39,379 nucleotides of DNA from ZC4RG30 sp040508085 (GTDB lineage: Bacteria > Pseudomonadota > Gammaproteobacteria > Steroidobacterales > Steroidobacteraceae), in NCBI GenBank assembly GCA_040508085.1, contig JBEVNO010000010.1, positions 1 to 39,379 on the forward strand, read 5' to 3'. Positions 23,100 to 31,773 of the stretch are shown here, one piece after another (position 1 is the stretch's first letter; the number at the start of each line of letters is the position of its first letter). A model generated the notes under the pieces. The model worked only from the letters and a program-made list of their open reading frames with translations, did no database searches and was not told the DNA's origin. The position numbers were made by a program, and so were the translations under genes.

Positions 23100-25619
23100 A
23101 TGAGTTTGACGCGCACCAGGCAGTTCCTGACGCTCCTTGCGGGGCTGGGAGCCATGGGCTCGGCTTTGTCGGCTGCACCTGCGGCCGCGCCGGCTGCTGC
23201 CGCTCCCCAGGATGCCACCCACGCCCAGCAGTGGAAGACGGTCGAGACCTACTGCTACAAGTGCCACAACACCGAGGACTGGGCCGGTGGCGTCGCCTTC
23301 GATGCCATGGATGCCAGCGGCGTGCCCCAGGAAGGCAAGGTGTGGGAAAACGCGATCAAGAAGCTCAAGAGCGGCCTGATGCCGCCTCCGGGCAGCAAGC
23401 AGCCGGATCCAGCCGCGGTGACCAGCATGGTTTCCTGGCTCGAGACCACCCTCGACAGCGCGCAGTCCGCTTCGCCCTACACCGGCTACGTGCCGCTGCG
23501 GCGCCTGAATCGCCGCGAGTACGCCAATGCCGTGCGCGACCTGCTGGGCCTGGACATCGTGGCTGCCACCTGGCTGCCGCAGGACCAGCTGAAAGACGAT
23601 TTCGACACCAACGCCGAGCTGCTGCAGATGACGCCGGCCTTCATGGACCAGGCGGTTACCGCGGCGCGCGCGCTTGCCGTGCAGGCCGTCGGCGATCCGA
23701 AGTCCGTACCGCTGGAGACCACCTACGGCGCGGTGCCCAACATGATCCTGTCGCTGGCGGCAGCGCCGGCCGTTGGGTCGGGCAACCAGCAGCGTTATCG
23801 TGACGGCATGCCCTTCGGCACGCGCGGCGGCATGAGCGCGGTGCACAACTTCCCGGCGGACGGTGAATACGTGCTGTCCATCGGCGACATGGCACTGGCG
23901 CGCACGGTGCCGAACCTCGAGTTCGAGAACACCGTCATTGCGCTGCTGGATGGCAAGGAATTCTGGCGCACGCAGCTTGGCGGCGAAGATGACCACAAGG
24001 CCGTCGACCAGAAGCTCGATGATGCCATCGCGAAGATCAATGGCCGCCTGAAGGACATCCGCTTCCGCGCCACCGCCGGCCAGCACACCGTGGCCGTCAC
24101 CTTCCTGCGCCGCAGCTACGCCGAGGACGATGCCCGCACCCTGCAGTACCAGGCCGGCGATGATCGTCGTGCCGCCAACCTGCTCGAGGGTGGCCAGCAC
24201 CGGGTACAGGCCGTGCATGCCTTCCATATCAAGGGCCCGGTGCAGATCACCGGCATGAGTGATTCACTCAGCCGCCAGAAGATCTTCATCTGCAAGCCGA
24301 CCGCCGCCGCGGATGAGCGTGCCTGCGCGGAAAAGATCGTCACCAACCTGGCGCAGCATGCGTTCCGCCGGCCGGTGAATGATGAGGATGTCGCGCCGCT
24401 GATGCGCTTCTACGACCGCACCAGCAAGACCGATGGCTTCGAGGCGGGTGTGCGTGAATCGATCGCAGCCATCCTCGCCAGCCCGCTGTTCCTGTACCGC
24501 GCCGAGGCCGCGGTGGACGATGGCGCGCGTGCACTCTCCGACCTGGAACTGGCATCGCGCCTGTCCTTCTTCCTCTGGAGCAGCCTGCCTGATGACGAGC
24601 TGCTGGGGGTCGCGGCGAAGAACCAGCTGTCGAAGCCGGATGTGCTGCAGGCACAGGTGCGCCGCATGCTGGCCGACCCGAAGGCGATCTCGCTCACCCG
24701 CGACTTCGCCTTCCAGTGGCTCAACATCGCCAAGATGGACACCATCGTTCCGTCGGCGGCGCTGTTCAGCAATGCCAGCGGCGTATACGACCCGCGCGCG
24801 GCGTTCAAGAAAGAGCTGGAGCTGTTCATCGACAGCATCCTGCGCTCCGACAAGAGCGTGGTGGATCTGCTCACCGCCGATTACACCTACATGAACGAGC
24901 AGGTCGCGCTGGTCTACGGCATGGAGGACGTGCGCGGCAACGGTTTCCACAAGGTCCAGCTCAAGGACCCGAACCGCTTCGGCCTGCTGGGCAAGGGCGC
25001 GGTGCTGATGGTCACCGCCAATCCGAACCGCACTGCTCCCGTGCTGCGCGGTGCGTGGATCCTCGAACGCATTCTCGGCACGCCGCCGTCCACGCCGCCG
25101 CCGAATGTCCCGGACCTGGGCGATGCCGTGAAGGGCAAGGCTGCCACGGTGCGCGAGCAGACCGAGATCCATCGCCGCAACCCGGCCTGCGCCAGCTGCC
25201 ATGCGGTCATGGATCCGCTCGGATTTGCGCTGGAGAACTTCGATACGGTGGGTGCATTCCGCTCGATCGACCCGCAGTCGCGGTTGCCGATCGACTCGGC
25301 GGCAACCATGCCGGATGGCACGCACCTGACCGGCCCTGCCGACCTGCACAAGGCGCTGGCCGCGCGCAGTGATCAGTTCGCGCAGATCATCACCGAGAAG
25401 CTGATGACCTACGCTGTGGGCAGGCACATCGATCACAACGACATGCCCACGGTGCGCGGCATCGTGCGGGCCGCGGCGCCCCAGCACTACACCTTCGAAT
25501 CCATCGTGATGGGCGTCGTGAACAGCGATGCGTTCCGCCGGCGTGCGCCGGCAGCGCCGCTGCCCAAGGCGACCACCGCGCAGGTTTCCAATATCAATCC
25601 CGTTTCGCTCGCTCAGTAA
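23100..25619 (+). CDS. Exported DUF1592/DUF1588/DUF1585-type protein with c-haem motifs
   Basis: The 839-residue protein has a signal peptide (about 1-25) and an Ala/Pro-rich linker, then the c-haem motif CYKCH (52-56). The multidomain order is that seen in planctomycete-like proteins: DUF1587 (LRRLNRREYANAVRDLLGLD), DUF1595 (ACAEKIVTNLAQHAFRRPV), DUF1592 (FLYRAEAA, LASRLSFFLWSSLPDDEL), DUF1588 (NRTAPVLRGAWILERILGTP) and DUF1585 near the end. A second haem-like motif CASCH (697-701) is followed by VMDPLGFALENFD. It should be periplasmic or surface-exposed. The function of the family is unknown. It is the first gene of a cassette with DUF1552, ankyrin and MBL-fold genes. Confidence 0.92.
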   Translation: MSLTRTRQFLTLLAGLGAMGSALSAAPAAAPAAAAPQDATHAQQWKTVETYCYKCHNTEDWAGGVAFDAMDASGVPQEGKVWENAIKKLKSGLMPPPGSKQPDPAAVTSMVSWLETTLDSAQSASPYTGYVPLRRLNRREYANAVRDLLGLDIVAATWLPQDQLKDDFDTNAELLQMTPAFMDQAVTAARALAVQAVGDPKSVPLETTYGAVPNMILSLAAAPAVGSGNQQRYRDGMPFGTRGGMSAVHNFPADGEYVLSIGDMALARTVPNLEFENTVIALLDGKEFWRTQLGGEDDHKAVDQKLDDAIAKINGRLKDIRFRATAGQHTVAVTFLRRSYAEDDARTLQYQAGDDRRAANLLEGGQHRVQAVHAFHIKGPVQITGMSDSLSRQKIFICKPTAAADERACAEKIVTNLAQHAFRRPVNDEDVAPLMRFYDRTSKTDGFEAGVRESIAAILASPLFLYRAEAAVDDGARALSDLELASRLSFFLWSSLPDDELLGVAAKNQLSKPDVLQAQVRRMLADPKAISLTRDFAFQWLNIAKMDTIVPSAALFSNASGVYDPRAAFKKELELFIDSILRSDKSVVDLLTADYTYMNEQVALVYGMEDVRGNGFHKVQLKDPNRFGLLGKGAVLMVTANPNRTAPVLRGAWILERILGTPPSTPPPNVPDLGDAVKGKAATVREQTEIHRRNPACASCHAVMDPLGFALENFDTVGAFRSIDPQSRLPIDSAATMPDGTHLTGPADLHKALAARSDQFAQIITEKLMTYAVGRHIDHNDMPTVRGIVRAAAPQHYTFESIVMGVVNSDAFRRRAPAAPLPKATTAQVSNINPVSLAQ

Positions 25620-25636
25620 GAAGGCCGGAGGCTCAC

Positions 25637-26914
25637 ATGTTCCTCACCAAGAAGCATCTTTCCCGTCGCACGGTCCTGCAGGGCGTGGGCGCTGCGCTCT
25701 CGCTGCCACTGCTGGATGCGATGATCCCAGCGCACACCGCGCTCGCCGCCACCGCTGCTGCCGTGAAGCCGCGCGTCGCCTTCGTCTATGTGCCGCATGG
25801 CGCGGTCGAGCAGTTCTGGATTCCGAAGGGCACCGGCAGGGATTTCGAGTTCTCGCGCATCCTGAAGCCCATGGAATCCGTGCGTGACTACGTGACGGTC
25901 ATCAGCAACATCCGCAACAAGGCGGGCGAATCCGAGACGCCGCCGCATGGCGCCACCGAGCAGACCTGGCTCACCATCCAGGAGGCGCAGATGGCCAAAT
26001 GGGGCCCCGAGGCCGGCATCTCGCTGGACCAGCTGATCGCCAAGCAGATTGGCCAGGACACCCCGCTCAGCTCGCTGGAGCTGTGCGGCGAGCCCGGTGG
26101 CGGCACCTCCTACCGCGGCCTCAACCAGGGCCTGCCGCTGGAAGGCAACCCGCGCAAGGTGTTCTACGGCATGTTCGGTCCTGGCGATTCCAACGCTGAC
26201 CGTGTGGCGCGCCTGCAGGCCACAGACAGCCTGCTCGACTACGTGCTGGAATCCAGCAAGAGCCTCAACAAGACGCTGGGCGCCGCCGACCGCGCACTGG
26301 TCTCCGATTACCTGGAATCCGTGCGCGAGGTGGAGGGCCGCGTGTCGAAGCTGATGGCCAAGGCCGACTCGCTGGGCAACCTGCCCGATGCGCCCATCGG
26401 CACGCCGGACGACTTCACCGAGCTGGTGGACGTGCAGTTCGAGATGCTCACCCTGGCCTTCCAGACGGGCCAGACGCGCGTGGGCACGATGCGCATGATC
26501 AAGGAAGCCTCGATGCGCACCTTCCCTTCCGTGCAGGTGGACGAGGCCTTCCACCCGCTGTCGCACCATGGCGAGACGCCGGACAAGCTCGAGAAGCTGA
26601 CGCGCGTGCAGACCTACAACATGGACCGCTTTGCCAAGTTCACCAAGAAGCTGGCCAGCATCAAGGAAGGCGACCACAACCTGCTCGACAGCTCGATCAT
26701 CCTGTATGGCTCGAACATCGGCAATTCGGACCAGCACAACCACAAGCAGCTGCCGGTGCTTATCGTCGGCAAGGGCGGCAACCTGAAGGGTGGGCAGCAC
26801 ATCGCTGCGCCGAAGGACACGCCGCTGGCGAACGTGCTGCTGACGCTGGCGCAGCGCTCGGGTGTCAGCATCGACAAGTTCGGCGATTCCACCGGCACCT
26901 TCAGCGAGGTCTGA
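25637..26914 (+). CDS. Exported DUF1552 protein with Tat-type signal
   Basis: The 425-residue protein starts with KHLSRRTVLQGVGAALSLPL, a twin-arginine (10-11) signal followed by a cleavage-like AHTALA. The mature part matches DUF1552: RVAFVYVPHGAVEQFWIPKG, GTSYRGLNQGLPLEGNPRKV, DYVLESSKSLN, SVREVEGRVSKL, HPLSHHGETP and ILYGSNIGNSDQHNHKQLP, which resemble the alkaline-phosphatase-like DUF1501 sulfatase-type fold. DUF1552 genes are almost always next to DUF1592 genes. It starts 17 bases after the first gene. Tat export suggests folding, and perhaps cofactor loading, in the cytoplasm. The function is unknown. Confidence 0.92.
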   Translation: MFLTKKHLSRRTVLQGVGAALSLPLLDAMIPAHTALAATAAAVKPRVAFVYVPHGAVEQFWIPKGTGRDFEFSRILKPMESVRDYVTVISNIRNKAGESETPPHGATEQTWLTIQEAQMAKWGPEAGISLDQLIAKQIGQDTPLSSLELCGEPGGGTSYRGLNQGLPLEGNPRKVFYGMFGPGDSNADRVARLQATDSLLDYVLESSKSLNKTLGAADRALVSDYLESVREVEGRVSKLMAKADSLGNLPDAPIGTPDDFTELVDVQFEMLTLAFQTGQTRVGTMRMIKEASMRTFPSVQVDEAFHPLSHHGETPDKLEKLTRVQTYNMDRFAKFTKKLASIKEGDHNLLDSSIILYGSNIGNSDQHNHKQLPVLIVGKGGNLKGGQHIAAPKDTPLANVLLTLAQRSGVSIDKFGDSTGTFSEV

Positions 26915-26918
26915 TGCC

Positions 26919-28532
26919 ATGAGGAATACGGGGGGATTGAGGGCGGCGGCACTGGCAGCCGCCCTGCTCGCTGGCGCGATCGGCCCGGCAGTGGCGGGCA
27001 GCATCGACGCGCCCAGCAAGGCCGACGGCAGCACGCCACTGCAATGGGCGGTATTCAATGGCGACGTCGCCGAAGCCAGGCGCCTGCTCAAGGAAGGCGC
27101 CGACGTCACGGCGAACAACCACTACGGCGTCAACGCCATGCAGCTGGCCGCAGACACCGCCAACACCGAACTGATCGCGCTGCTGCTCAAGGCCGGGGCA
27201 GATCCTTCCTCGCCCAACGCCGATGGTGAGACTGCCCTGCACATGGTGGCCCGCAGCGGCAATGTCGACGCGGCGCGCCTGCTCATCAAGGCGGGCGCCA
27301 AGGTCGATGCCGTGGAGAACTTCGGCGGGCAGACCCCGCTGATGTGGGCCGCGGCGCGGCGCCATCCGGAGATGATGGAGCTGCTGATCAGCAAGGGCGC
27401 CGACATCAATGCGCGTGGCGCCATCCGCGATTACCAGCGTGTGGCCACGGCCGAGAGCCGCGCCGCCACGCGCGACCGCGGCGGCCTCACCCCGCTGATG
27501 TATGCGGCGCGTGGCAACTGCCGCGAGTGCGTCGAGCTGTTGCTGAAGCACAAGGTGGACGTCAATCTCGCGGATCCGACCGATGTGGTACCGCTGTCCA
27601 TCGCCATGATGAACAGCAACTGGGACATCGCCAGGCGCCTGGTGGAAGCCGGCGCCGATGTGAACCAGTGGGACATCAACGGCAACTCGCCGCTGGCCGT
27701 GGCCATCGGCAATATGCAGACTGCCGGCAACCGCAATCCGCTGGACCAGGACCACCCCAACAAGGCCTCGGGGCTGGATCTGGTGAAGCTGTTGCTGGAG
27801 CGCGGCGCCAACCCGAACCAGCAGCTGTACCACGGCACTGGCGGCCTCTCCGCCGACCGTGGCATGACGCCCTTCCTCTCCGCCACCGGCACCGGCAACA
27901 TCGAGCTGGTCAAACTGCTGCTGGCGCATGGGGCCAATCCCAAGCTGGCCACCTCGGATGGCCGCGGCGCCATCATCATGGCGGTCAATGCGCGGGGCGG
28001 TCGCGGCGGCGGCTTCGGCCGTGGTGGTGGCGCGCCACCTGGTGCGCCGGGCGCGGATGCGGAGGCTCCTGCAGCGCCGGAAGGCGCGGAAGCTCCGCGT
28101 GCGGGTGGCGCTGCTGCGCCTCGCGCCAATCCGCAGGTGCAGCTCATCCAGCTGCTGGCCGATGCGGGCGCCGATCCGAAGCTCGTCGCCAGGATCCACC
28201 TGCTGGCCCGCACCCGCGGCGGCTCGGCTTTGCACTATGCCGTGCGCGCCGGTGGCAACCGCCAGGTCATGCAGCAATTGCTCGACCTGGGCGTGGACAT
28301 CAACGTGAAGGACGAGGACGGGCTCACTGCGCTCGACTACGCCATGGGCCGGGGCTACGTGCCCTTCCTGCAGATGCCCGAGCCCCCCAACAAGCCGGTG
28401 GTGGATTTCCTGCGCAGCAAGGGGGCCACGGTGGAACTGGCAAAGACGCCGGACTGGCCACCCGTGAGCCCGCCCATCGCCACTGCCGTCTATGATTCCT
28501 TTATCTGGCCGGTTGATCCGGTAGGACCGTGA
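26919..28532 (+). CDS. Periplasmic ankyrin-repeat protein
   Basis: The 537-residue protein has a signal peptide (about 1-27, ending GPAVA) and then ankyrin repeats from residue ~36: GSTPLQWAVFNGDVAEARRL, NAMQLAADTANTELIALLL, GETALHMVARSGNVDAARLL, GQTPLMWAAARRHPEMMELL and several more to the end. A Gly-rich then Ala/Pro-rich low-complexity insert occupies about 359-404, and a segment with HLLARTRGGSALHYAVR follows it. Ankyrin repeats bind proteins, so it may be a scaffold for the other exported products. ATG 26919 is just 4 bases past the DUF1552 stop. Its stop touches the MBL gene start (GTGATG). Confidence 0.92.
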   Translation: MRNTGGLRAAALAAALLAGAIGPAVAGSIDAPSKADGSTPLQWAVFNGDVAEARRLLKEGADVTANNHYGVNAMQLAADTANTELIALLLKAGADPSSPNADGETALHMVARSGNVDAARLLIKAGAKVDAVENFGGQTPLMWAAARRHPEMMELLISKGADINARGAIRDYQRVATAESRAATRDRGGLTPLMYAARGNCRECVELLLKHKVDVNLADPTDVVPLSIAMMNSNWDIARRLVEAGADVNQWDINGNSPLAVAIGNMQTAGNRNPLDQDHPNKASGLDLVKLLLERGANPNQQLYHGTGGLSADRGMTPFLSATGTGNIELVKLLLAHGANPKLATSDGRGAIIMAVNARGGRGGGFGRGGGAPPGAPGADAEAPAAPEGAEAPRAGGAAAPRANPQVQLIQLLADAGADPKLVARIHLLARTRGGSALHYAVRAGGNRQVMQQLLDLGVDINVKDEDGLTALDYAMGRGYVPFLQMPEPPNKPVVDFLRSKGATVELAKTPDWPPVSPPIATAVYDSFIWPVDPVGP

Positions 28533-29491
28533 TGCCCTTTTCCCGCCGCAATTTCCTGCGCGACAGCGCGTTTACGCTCTCGGCCGCCGCGCTGCCTGCC
28601 CTGCCTGTCGCCGCTGCCACCAGGGCCAGCATCGCCGTCAGTGACGTCAATGGCCTCGCTCTCGTCACCGGTGCCGGTGCCAATGCCGTGGCGCTGGCCG
28701 GGCCCGAGGGCGCCCTGCTGGTGGATGGGGGCCTCGCCGCCCACTCCGCGGCGCTGCTGAAAGCCGTTGCCTCCGCCACCAATACGAAACGTGTGGCCAC
28801 GCTGATCAATACGCACTGGCATCCCGAGCAGACCGGCTCCAATGAAGCCGTGGGCAAGGCCGGCGGGCAGATCATTTCGCACGAGGTCACCAAGCTCGCC
28901 CTGATGCGCAAGAACCGCTCGGCGCTGTTTGCAGGCACCTATGGCGGCCTGGCGGAGAAAGGCCTGCCCCAGGTCACCACCTACAACACCGGCTCGCTCA
29001 TGCATGCCGGTGAGGAAGTGTCGTACCGCTACCTGCCGGCCGCGCATACCAACGGCGACCTGTTCGTGCACTTCCCGAAGCACAACGTCATCGTGGCCGG
29101 CGGCCCGGTGACGGGCAATGCCTGGCCCACGCTCGACTGGCTGGCGGGTGGCTTCTACCACGGCTTCCTGCGCTCCTATGAAATCCTCGCCGAAGTGGCG
29201 AAGCCGGACACCACCGTGATCGGCGCCAGCGGCGAGTTGCTCAAGGGCAGCGACATCGTCCAGCGCAAGGATCTCTACTGGGAACTGTTCAAGCAGTTCT
29301 TCATCCTGTTCAACAAGGGCTTCGGCCCGACCGACGTGGCGGAGTTCAACGCCGGCAAGGAATTCATCGGCGTCACGCCGGTGGTCGCCAACCGCCCCAT
29401 CACCCCGCAAGTGCGCGCGCAGATGGGCGATCCGAAGCAGTTCCTGGAATACGGCTACCGCAGCCTGCAGCAGGCGACTTTGCCGTTCTGA
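28532..29491 (+). CDS. Exported metallo-beta-lactamase-fold protein with an incomplete metal site
   Basis: The 319-residue protein starts with a Tat-type signal, SRRNFLRDSAFTLSAAALPA. The MBL fold is recognisable: LVTGAGANAVALAGPEGALLVDGG, LINTHWHPEQTGSNE, AAHTNGDLFVHFP and a later VIGASGELL. The first-site His ligands His95, His97 and His172 remain, but the usual Asp and His of the HxHxDH motif are Glu99 and Gln100. The bridging Asp is Gly (190/191), and the late GHG His is Ser233. A dinuclear centre is thus unlikely. Start is ATG 28532 or the adjacent GTG 28529 overlapping the ankyrin stop. It ends the DUF1592-DUF1552-ankyrin-MBL cassette. Confidence 0.85.
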   Translation: MPFSRRNFLRDSAFTLSAAALPALPVAAATRASIAVSDVNGLALVTGAGANAVALAGPEGALLVDGGLAAHSAALLKAVASATNTKRVATLINTHWHPEQTGSNEAVGKAGGQIISHEVTKLALMRKNRSALFAGTYGGLAEKGLPQVTTYNTGSLMHAGEEVSYRYLPAAHTNGDLFVHFPKHNVIVAGGPVTGNAWPTLDWLAGGFYHGFLRSYEILAEVAKPDTTVIGASGELLKGSDIVQRKDLYWELFKQFFILFNKGFGPTDVAEFNAGKEFIGVTPVVANRPITPQVRAQMGDPKQFLEYGYRSLQQATLPF

Positions 29492-29549
29492 CGCCCCGCC
29501 GCGGCGACATGTCGCGCTATCCTCGGGGCCATCCTTCCAGGAGGCCCCG

Positions 29550-29942
29550 ATGAATCCTTTGAACCTCGCCTCCACCTTTCTGCGGCTGCGGCCTGACAGC
29601 AGCATCGAACCCATACCTGTTGACGGTTTCTGGCCACGGCTGATGGGCGGCGAGCTCGGCGACTTCCGCCATGAATACCTGGTGACCAGCGCGCAATTCG
29701 CCGCAGACTGGAAGGGCTGGGAAATGCACCCGCATGGCGAGGAGATCGTCTGCGTGCTCTGCGGCGCGGCACGCCTGCTGCTCGAGGCCCCTGATGGCGC
29801 GCGCAGCGAGGTCGAACTCACCACCGCGGGCAGCTACGTTCTGGTTCCGCGCGGCACCTGGCATACGGCAAGGATCGCCGCGCCCACGTCGATGCTGTTC
29901 ATCACGGCCGGCGAAGGCACGCAGCACCGGGCCGCGGACTGA
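29550..29942 (+). CDS. Cupin-domain protein
   Basis: A 130-residue single cupin. MHPHGEEIVCVLCGAARLLL has the first cupin motif with His and Glu, and SYVLVPRGTWHTARI has the second with His. The protein has no signal peptide and is likely cytoplasmic. It has its own GGAGG ribosome site and begins 58 bases after the MBL gene; the next gene starts 6 bases after its stop. Metal binding is likely, but the reaction or ligand cannot be inferred from a lone cupin. Confidence 0.88.
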   Translation: MNPLNLASTFLRLRPDSSIEPIPVDGFWPRLMGGELGDFRHEYLVTSAQFAADWKGWEMHPHGEEIVCVLCGAARLLLEAPDGARSEVELTTAGSYVLVPRGTWHTARIAAPTSMLFITAGEGTQHRAAD

Positions 29943-29948
29943 CAGCCA

Positions 29949-30485
29949 ATGCCCGCCCGCGCCGAGACGCTGCAGGGCTTTGCGCCCATCGCCGACCGCC
30001 ATGCCCGCCTGCTCATCCTGGGCAGCATGCCGGGCATCGCCTCGCTGGCCGCTACCCAGTATTACGCCCACCCCCGCAATGGCTTCTGGCCGGTGCTGGA
30101 GGCGGTATGGGGCATTCCGCACGCGGCCAGCTACGCTGCGCGTACCCGGGCCATCAAGCAGGCCGGCATCGCTGTGTGGGATGTGCTGCAGAGCTGCATC
30201 CGGCGCACCAGTCTGGACTCGGACATCGAACCGGCTTCGGTGGTCACCAACGATTTCGCTGGTTTCTTCCGCAGCCACCCCCATATCCACACCGTTGCGT
30301 TCAACGGCGGCATGGCGGCGAATCTGTTCCGCCGCCACGTGCTGCCGACGCTGCCGGAGCCCTGGCGCGGCCTGCGGATGATCCAGATGCCCTCCACCAG
30401 CCCGGCCCACGCGCGCATGGACCTGGCAGCCAAGCGGCGTGCCTGGCAGGCGCTGGCATTGCTGGCCGCACCCGCATCCGGATAA
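29949..30485 (+). CDS. Family 6 uracil-DNA glycosylase superfamily: hypoxanthine-DNA glycosylase
   Basis: The 178-residue protein matches the family 6 (HDG) branch of the UDG superfamily: LILGSMPGIASLAATQYYAH (motif A region), PRNGFWPVL, IKQAGIAVWDVLQSC and the C-terminal PSTSPAHARM (motif B region). Members excise hypoxanthine (deaminated adenine) from DNA. The start ATG is 6 bases after the cupin stop, so the two are probably co-transcribed, though no functional link is obvious. Length is normal for the family. Confidence 0.9.
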   Translation: MPARAETLQGFAPIADRHARLLILGSMPGIASLAATQYYAHPRNGFWPVLEAVWGIPHAASYAARTRAIKQAGIAVWDVLQSCIRRTSLDSDIEPASVVTNDFAGFFRSHPHIHTVAFNGGMAANLFRRHVLPTLPEPWRGLRMIQMPSTSPAHARMDLAAKRRAWQALALLAAPASG

Positions 30486-30497
30486 GCGCCGCGTCCG

Positions 30498-30503
30498 TAT
30501 AAT
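30498..30503 (+). promoter_or_regulatory. Consensus -10 box for msrB-msrA
   Basis: A perfect TATAAT lies 38 bases before the msrB ATG, in the gap after the glycosylase gene. The -35 position shows no good TTGACA match, so the promoter may need an activator. A perfect -10 is notable in such a GC-rich genome. Confidence 0.45.
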
Positions 30504-30541
30504 CACTGGTCAATTGATCCACCAACCCGTTGGGGGCCGCC

Positions 30542-31018
30542 ATGCTGACCCGCCGTTCATTGATGACTGCCCTGCTCGCCACGCCCTGCCTGACGCTGCT
30601 GCAGGGCCGCCGGGCGGAAGCCGCCACCTTCGAAGTGACGCTCAGCGATGCCGAGTGGCACAAGCGCCTGACGCCGATGCAGTACGCGGTGCTGCGCGAG
30701 GCAGATACCGAGCGCCCGTTCACCAGCCCGCTGCTGAAGGAGAAGCGCAACGGCACTTTCACCTGCGCCGGCTGCGATCTGCCGCATTATTCCTCCAGCA
30801 CCAAGTTCGAAAGCGGCACCGGCTGGCCGAGCTTCTGGACACCGCTGCCGAACGCTGTGCTCACCAAGAGCGATGTGTCGCTGGGCATGGAGCGCACCGA
30901 AGTGCTGTGCCGGCGCTGCGGCGGCCACCACGGGCATGTGTTCAACGATGGCCCGCGGCCCACCGGCCTGCGCTACTGCATCAATGGGCTGGCGCTGAAG
31001 TTCGTTCCCGCCGCCTGA
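30542..31018 (+). CDS. msrB: Exported peptide-methionine (R)-S-oxide reductase
   Basis: MsrB reduces the R form of methionine sulfoxide. The 158-residue protein begins MLTRRSLMTALLATPCLTLL, a Tat- or Sec-type signal, then the MsrB domain: RLTPMQYAVLREADTERPF, the zinc pairs CAGC and CRRC, ESGTGWPSFW and the catalytic-Cys motif RYCINGLALKF. The usual resolving Cys position in SG-C-GWPSF is Thr, so this is a one-Cys enzyme. The catalytic motif normally has Ser after Asn; here it is Gly. ATG 30542 is the natural start before the twin Arg. It is followed 37 bases later by a secreted msrA, making a periplasmic repair pair. Confidence 0.94.
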   Translation: MLTRRSLMTALLATPCLTLLQGRRAEAATFEVTLSDAEWHKRLTPMQYAVLREADTERPFTSPLLKEKRNGTFTCAGCDLPHYSSSTKFESGTGWPSFWTPLPNAVLTKSDVSLGMERTEVLCRRCGGHHGHVFNDGPRPTGLRYCINGLALKFVPAA

Positions 31019-31055
31019 TCCGCACCGATCGCAACCAGGAATCCGGAGAACAGCC

Positions 31056-31751
31056 ATGAACCGAAGACTCGCAGCCGTTTGCGCACTGATCTGCCTGGCC
31101 ACCCTGCGCGGCGCCATCGGCGCGGAAGCCATGGTGAAGATTCCCGCCTTCGATGGCACAGCGCCGACGCCCGCCACGGGCATGCAGACTGCGCTGGTGG
31201 CAGGCGGCTGCTTCTGGGGGGTCCAGGGCGTGTTCCAGCACCTGAAAGGCGTGCAGCGCGCCGAGTCGGGCTATGCCGGCGGCTCAGCTGCCAACGCCCA
31301 GTACGAGGTCGTGGGCACGGGCCAGACCGGGCATGCCGAGACGGTGAAGATCACCTTCGACCCGCGGGTGGTGAGCTACGCACGCATCCTGCAGGTGTAT
31401 TTCTCGGTGGCGCATGACCCGACCCAGCTGAATCGCCAGGGTCCGGACCATGGTACGCAGTACCGCTCCACGATCTTCCCGGTGGATGCGGAGCAGGCCC
31501 GCATCGCGAAGGAATACATCGCGCAGCTGGACAAGGCGCGTGTGTTCCCGAAGGCCATCGCCACGACCATCGAGCCGGACCGCAAGTTCTACCCGGCCGA
31601 GGATTACCACCAGGATTACCTGACGCTGAATCCGCGCAACGCCTACATCGCCATCAACGACATGCCGAAGATCGAAGGCCTGAAGCGGATCTTCCCGGAC
31701 GACTACCGGGCGCAGCCGGTGCTGATCCACGCCTCTTCCGCCGCCCGCTAG
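31056..31751 (+). CDS. msrA: Exported peptide-methionine (S)-S-oxide reductase
   Basis: MsrA reduces the S form of methionine sulfoxide. The 231-residue protein has a signal peptide (about 1-23) and an MsrA domain: GGCFWGVQGVFQHLKGV with the catalytic Cys, GYAGGSA, GQTGHAETVKITFDP and HDPTQLNRQGPDHGTQYRS, then PAEDYHQDYL. No Cys follows the catalytic one, so recycling must use an outside reductant or small thiol. A C-terminal extension after the usual YHQDYL region (IEGLKRIFPDDYR) is present. With msrB it would repair oxidised envelope proteins. It converges on the kinase gene 22 bases away, with no obvious terminator between. Confidence 0.95.
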   Translation: MNRRLAAVCALICLATLRGAIGAEAMVKIPAFDGTAPTPATGMQTALVAGGCFWGVQGVFQHLKGVQRAESGYAGGSAANAQYEVVGTGQTGHAETVKITFDPRVVSYARILQVYFSVAHDPTQLNRQGPDHGTQYRSTIFPVDAEQARIAKEYIAQLDKARVFPKAIATTIEPDRKFYPAEDYHQDYLTLNPRNAYIAINDMPKIEGLKRIFPDDYRAQPVLIHASSAAR

Positions 31752-31773
31752 CTTCGCATCGCGCCAGCGGCCC

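Noticed and set aside
31056..31751. MsrA C-terminal extension as a separate fused domain
   Set aside because: Only about 35 residues follow the last MsrA motif and no fold is recognisable; it is better treated as a family tail.
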